A stretch of DNA of 64,000 nucleotides from Climacium dendroides (Eukaryota > Streptophyta > Bryopsida > Hypnales > Climaciaceae): the NCBI GenBank assembly GCA_950106755.1, contig OX467082.1, positions 18,042,001 to 18,106,000 of the forward strand, in the 5' to 3' direction. How positions within the stretch are numbered: position 1 is the stretch's first letter; the number at the start of each line of letters is the position of its first letter. The notes under the pieces are model-generated. The model did no database searches and was not told the origin of the DNA. It saw only the letters and a list, made by a program, of their open reading frames with translations. Positions 59,030 to 64,000 of this stretch are shown piece by piece. Made by a program: the position numbers and the translations under genes.

Positions 59030-59765
59030 GTTGAGGGTGGAAAAAAGCCAAAACAACTATGTCCTCAGAAATTACAAGAAATAAAAGAGAATACAAATGG
59101 AAATGAAAAAAAATTAGAAACAAAAGGTGGTAAGTATTAAGAGGTAGTAACAAATAAGAGTTAAGATGCAACAAAAGGCAACAAGTAAAAGGCAACAAGA
59201 AGCAAGAATAATATGAATTAAGGTGCAATAAGAGGAAAAAAGAAGTAAGAATTAAAAAACCAAAAAAGACAAGATCTAAGAAACAATAAAAGGCAAAAAT
59301 TCAAGATGCAACTAAAGGTAACAACTAAGAAGGAAAAACTACGAAGCAACAACAACAACAAATAGTAAGCAACAATTAAGAGACAACAACTAAGAGACTC
59401 ACAACAATTAAGAGACAACAATTAAGAGACTCACAACAACTAAGAAATAATAACTAAGACTTACAACAACTAAGAAGCAACACATAAGAGACTCACAATA
59501 AGTAAGAAGCAACAACTAAGAGATTCACAACAAATAAGAAGTAACAAATAAGAGACTCACAACAACTAAGAAGTAACAAATAAAAAACTCACAACAACAA
59601 GTAAGTAACAATCAAGAGACAACAACTAAGAAGCAACAACTAAACAACAACAACAACAAAATAACAACTAAGAGATAACAACTAAAATGCAATAACCAAG
59701 AGACAACAACAACAACAAAAAAAAAAAGAAGCAGCAAGAGGCAAGAAGAAATAAAATTTAGAAAT
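59030..59765. repeat. A-rich degenerate repeat tract
   Basis: Strand-asymmetric, purine-rich sequence made of variants of 'aacaactaagaagcaac' and 'taagagactcac'. Open frames on the minus strand encode Leu/Ser/Tyr-rich low-complexity strings and are not genes. Confidence 0.8.
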
Positions 59766-59820
59766 AAATAAATTATAAAGAAGAGAAGGCAAATGAAGTG
59801 GTGGTTAGATTTTCAATACC

Positions 59821-60798
59821 TTAACCCTAGACCACCCAAGGGGACAGATTCTAACCACATAGTTTCAAAGTACAATTCAAAGTGCTGTAACTTTTGCATT
59901 TAATAACCAAATTTAGTAAAACTTGTTGGAAAAGTTGCGCATACTAGTCTAGTTTGTGTAGTAGAATTTTCAGATTAATCCAAGACGAATTGAGTTTGTG
60001 AAAGCCATTCAAAGTTCACAGGTTCAGTTTGAGTTCAACACACTGTATTGTCATGGTTGCAACTTTGAAGGCTTGTATCTCCTTCATCCAATGTTTGGTT
60101 TCAATAAAATTTGTTGGATTTTGTTCCTCTAGAAGTCTAGTTATTGTAGTAAAATTTTCATATCAATCCAAGTTGTTTTGAATGCTTGGAAGCAATTCAA
60201 AGTTCAAAACCCTAACATTTTTTGGTTAGTATGCACTTCGGCGGCTTGTTACTTCTTCATATTGTGTCCATTTTCAAAACTTTTTTGGGGGAAAGTTGCG
60301 CATACTTACCTAGTTTGTGTGGCTAAAATTTTGTGTTAACCAAAGAAGTAACTAGTGACTAAGAAGCATTTTAGTAGAAGTAGGGTCAGCCTTAGATGTA
60401 TTTTTTGCACCTTTTTGGCTATTTTTTTGACATTTCAAAGTCATTTTGCAAACACAACGAGTCACTTTTATGAATTTTTTTTCCACCAATGAGTTTGTAT
60501 GTTGATTTCAAAGTACATTTTAGTTAAAAAAGATTTCATATGAGTAGATTTAAAAATCAAATTTCACCTCCGAATGTATTTTTAGGAAAATTTCAGCATC
60601 TTTTTTCCACACTAAAACATTGTAATCTTGCAATCTATAAGGTCAAATGATTCCAATTTTGATCCACGTCATTTACAATACGCACACTACAAGATTGTAG
60701 GGTTGAGATATTCATACCTTAGTGACATGTTGACTTATAAGGCTTGAAAAACAATGATGTTTTCATACCCGAAATGGCCTTGGACCTTCTAGGGTTAA
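59821..60798. mobile_element. TTAA-flanked element nested in the CACTA element
   Basis: TTAA at 59821-59824 followed by CCCTAGACCACCCAAGG. The right end, read inward from TTAA at 60795-60798, is CCCTAGAAGGTCCAAGG (13 of 17 matching). The element is 978 bp. Its interior has three diverged units spaced about 180 bp apart ('gaaaagttgcgcatact' and relatives), which resemble, inverted, the tandem units at 31210-31795. Confidence 0.65.
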
Positions 60799-61360
60799 AG
60801 AAGTGGAAGCTAGGGTTTCAAAACCCTAAAAAAGACAGCTAGGATTTTAAAATCCTTCAAAAGTAGTAGCTAGGATTTCAAAATTTTGAACAATAATATT
60901 CTTATATTTTTTAAAAATTATCCAAATTTTTAGGGGCTGCCCCAAAAGAAAAAAATGAAACTTCTATAAAAATGTGACTATAAAATATAACTACACTTAA
61001 TTACATGCAAAAATATGATTGATACATACGACTAAGCGTTCTCAAAACATGTTCCCTATAAAATACTTTGATGTTTTCAACAAGTTTATATTATATGCTC
61101 ATCAAATACAAGGACAAAATATGACTGACAATCATATTTGCAGTCATATTTTTCCTCAAAGTTTTGGCATTCAAAAATGTGACTACAAGTAGTCGCTAGT
61201 CATACCTAGTCATATTTTTCTAGTCATATAATGGTATAATGTGCATTTTATTGTAGTGTCAAGTAGTGTGGAGTATATGAAATTCAAGTAGGTAGAAAAT
61301 AGAATATGAAAAGAATAACGTAGTGTAGAATTTTTCAAATTTTTCTTAGAGATAGAAGAA

Positions 61361-63690
61361 ATGGAAGAAATAAGTGCCAAACTTGGGATAGTAGTATCCG
61401 AAACTATGCCGTACCAAAATTGGATTGAATTAGGGACAGAAACTAGAACCATCGGATCTCGAGAACCTATGATTTTTAAGTTTTGGCCTAAAAGGACTAG
61501 AGAACCGTTATGGGAACAGTCTGGAAATTTGTTTACCTTGGGAACTTTGGAAAACTATAGGGTACTTAAGCCCAACGCCAAGATTGTTTTCTCCCTCTTT
61601 CTTGCTCACACGTTTTCACACGTGGTTAGCTGAGAAAAAGAGTGGTGAGATAGGATCCGGGTTAGGAAGAGCGAAGTGAGGTCGGTGCCAATTGCACCGG
61701 ATTAGACATGGCTACTCGGTTACAAAAATTTGCAATCACAGCCTGAATGATCACTCTTGCCATTCCATCTGATCCAAATGATCGGAAATTCCTAGACGAG
61801 GATTTGACTAGGATGGGTTGTCTAGAGTTTATATAGAGGCCATGGAGTCTCAAGAACGACGTAATGGTTAGGAACTAACTGATGGGGTTCTGAATCAATA
61901 TGAGAGGACTGTGAGGGATCGACCCATAATTTGGACCACGGACATGTGGGCGGAAGTTTACGGGTTTGCCAAGACAAGATATGGGCTCGCTTTCTGGGTA
62001 GACAAGTATGCCCCCGGAAAGTTTCGAGGTCCAGCTCACCCGAAGAAAAGGTACGCCATTAACGATTGCAAAGACGTTAGACATAAGCGAATGTTGGAGT
62101 TCCTAATTTTGATCCTGTATTCAGAAAAGCCTATCCAAATTACAATCACCATAGCCACCACTCCTTTCAGAACTTTGGAAAGATAGGCTGGTTGATTGAA
62201 TAGAGATAATTGGGGTGGTGGTAGTTAAGTTAGCAGATATTGTCTCGCATAGCAAATCTAGCCTGATCAGCCCCTACCTCTTCCACCTCTATCATCATAA
62301 TGAGGTACTGAGTGATCCGGAGATGATAGCATACAAAACTGGAATTGTGATCCTATAGTACGATCTCACGGCAGAATACGGATCAAAACATCCGTAGTCG
62401 AATCTGGAAGAAGACGTTCCAGAAGTCAGGGAAGAACCTACCAAGCACTGGAAGAAGTCAACAGATTCGACTTCACAAGAAAAGCTATCGTTACTAGAGG
62501 GAGTGGAGTCCAACTAAGTTCCGGATTAACAAGGTGAGTTGGATCCGTTCAAGAGTGGGATTCAGTGGCTGCATCTTGCCAAGGAGACGTATGACAGAAT
62601 GGCAGTCAGCGTCCTCAAAGTCTATGAGGCATTAGGTGGCGTAGAATTGGAGCGGATCATCGAGGAGATCAAGCGACGACACAAATCAGAAGTTCTGTAG
62701 TAGAAGAATGGATGTATTTGGAGTTTGGAAAAGGAACGTGATGACCTTAGGGCATAATTGACTTCAATAGAGAAGGAGCTGAATACAGCATGACAAAGAT
62801 TGTTAGATGCTCTCTAGATCATCCAAAATCTGAAAGATACAATTCCGTTTGCGTCCAATGCAATGTTGAAGGTCGAGCTCTTCAACGCCAAATTGATTGT
62901 GAATGGCCACATAACCAAATCAAAGGTATTAAAGATCTTAGTTGATTTCGAAGTACGGATGGAAAAGATATTGAGGGAGGTGCGCATGTTGTCACAGAAC
63001 ATTAATCATGACCAGGTGTTGAACCTGTCCTCGTTTTTGGAGGTACTTGCCACCATATTTTTGGGTCTACAAAATCCGGGTCTGCAGGAGTAAGTATTGA
63101 CACTATCGGATTCCGCCCAACCAGCTTCTGTCTCTTTGCCTTCACCGCACAAGAATCAGCCAAGGAACCCTTCCTGGAGCCAGACACCGATTTCGGAAGA
63201 AAAAGAAAAGACTCCATCCAGATCGGTTAAGATCTCAACTTTGAAGTCTAGTTCGACAAAGACAAAGATTTTTGATCCGTTGGGTGTTCAGAGTTTACAT
63301 GGGACTTTCAAGTCACCACCCATTCCAATTCACTTTGATTTGGCTGCCCATCTAGGAGCTATTATGAATTCGGCGCGGGCTTTTCTAGAAAGTTTCGGAA
63401 GTTGCAGCCCCGACGCCAAAGAAGAACGATATTGTAGTGAATTTAACTGACTACTCACTAGAAGATGACAACGCAGAGATCCAAGAGATTGAGGAGTCTA
63501 AGAAAAAGACCGCCTAGAGCGACGAGACGGAAACTAACGAGGAAAATGAAGAATCTGGATCAGCCAAAACTACTCAATCCGCTCCTATAATCAAAATCCG
63601 GTTGGTAGCTAAGGCAACTCCGCTCACGAAGTTCTCTTTCCGAATGGAGAAGGGTAGAGGCAGCTCAAAGAAAACACGGAATGGTAGTAG
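61361..63690 (+). pseudogene. Relic of an unrecognised repeat-type coding sequence
   Basis: Several plus-strand fragments in different frames look like pieces of one decayed protein. They are 61361-61633, 61911-62186 (DRPIIWTTDMWAEVYGFAKT and FWVDKYAPGKFRGPAHPKK), a continuation near 62270 (PYLFHLYHHNEVLSD), a charged, coiled-coil-like stretch at about 62590-63090 and a Ser/Pro/Lys-rich stretch at 63097-63450. Many breaks are TAG or TGA codons that could arise from CAG or CGA, suggesting methylated-cytosine decay. I do not recognise the family. It may be a gag-like or other retroelement protein, but no protease or polymerase motif is seen. Confidence 0.45.
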
Positions 63691-64000
63691 GCATGTAGTT
63701 TTAAGTTAGTAAGTTTTCCTGGAATGGATTTCTGAGTATGGACCTGGATTCCGATTTTTGAGGGACAACTGGCCAATGGCTTTCCGTTTAATCCAGAACA
63801 GTTGATTGTGCCGTTGTCCTATTTTGTTGTGTGTTTTTAATGATTGGACAGGTTTGTTGTCCTTCCATTCCACCTTAGCTTGTTTCACTCTAGCTCTTGT
63901 CATCTGAGTTGATTCCATTGTGTTTACATTTCAGCTTTAATTTGAGCAACTAGGCTTCCGCCCTGAGTATCTTTCTCATATGGTGTTTTCCCACTTGTTC
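63691..64000. other. Window end, no gene seen
   Basis: Moderately AT-rich sequence without a supported coding region. It may belong to the same decayed repeat as the preceding stretch. Confidence 0.4.

Larger units (their letters stand above)
57856..61258. mobile_element. Non-autonomous CACTA element (3.4 kb)
   Basis: Ends CACTACAACAAAATG and, inverted, CACTACAATAAAATG. The 3-bp target duplication TCA is at 57853-57855 and 61259-61261. Both subterminal regions are packed with ATGACT/AGTCAT motifs, as expected of transposase-binding repeats of En/Spm-type elements. No transposase is recognisable. The interior carries an A-rich repeat tract and a nested TTAA-type element. Confidence 0.85.

Noticed and set aside
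58995..59421. Leu/Tyr/Ser-rich minus-strand frames
   Set aside because: They are translations of the purine-rich repeat tract inside the CACTA element and not genes.

Overview
This window looks like nuclear DNA of a land plant. It carries a calcium-dependent protein kinase, two copies of the decapping activator DCP1 with plant-type exon structure, and a chloroplast import channel protein of the TIC20 family. Sparse, GC-richer genes sit in very AT-rich, transposon-filled intergenic DNA. This suits a bryophyte (moss-like) or another non-seed plant, but the lineage is an inference and I cannot name the species.

Layout. 1-4.8 kb: an intron-free CDPK gene on the minus strand with its 3' region and long 5' leader/promoter. 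4.8-24.4 kb: AT-rich intergenic DNA with short inverted-repeat elements, several of them ending in TTAA-CCCCTAAA. 24.4-28.4 kb: DCP1 copy A (plus strand, eight exons). 28.6-37.2 kb: a decayed Ty1/copia LTR retrotransposon (8.2 kb) with a CACTA element nested in its protease region. 37.2-41.0 kb: AT-rich DNA, then a tandem array and two short tandem duplications. 41.0-45.0 kb: DCP1 copy B (minus strand), an inverted copy of the first 3,982-bp segment with no net length difference. 46.6-50.9 kb: two decayed Tc1/mariner-like transposase genes in opposite orientation, each interrupted by a copy of the same ~552-bp element. 51-54.8 kb: AT-rich DNA with another TTAA-type element. 55.0-55.8 kb: TIC20. 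56.7-61.3 kb: a TA-flanked MITE and a 3.4-kb CACTA element. 61.3-63.7 kb: a stop-riddled relic of an unrecognised repeat-type coding sequence.

The genes do not form a pathway: CDPK acts in calcium signalling at membranes, DCP1 in cytoplasmic mRNA decapping, TIC20 in the chloroplast inner envelope. The most notable structures are the DCP1 inverted duplication, whose breakpoint lies 165 bp upstream of the start codon so that the copies have unrelated promoters; a family of TTAA-flanked inverted-repeat elements with piggyBac-like ends; and several clear nested insertions with target-site duplications. Exon models are splice-site readings by eye and have no transcript support.
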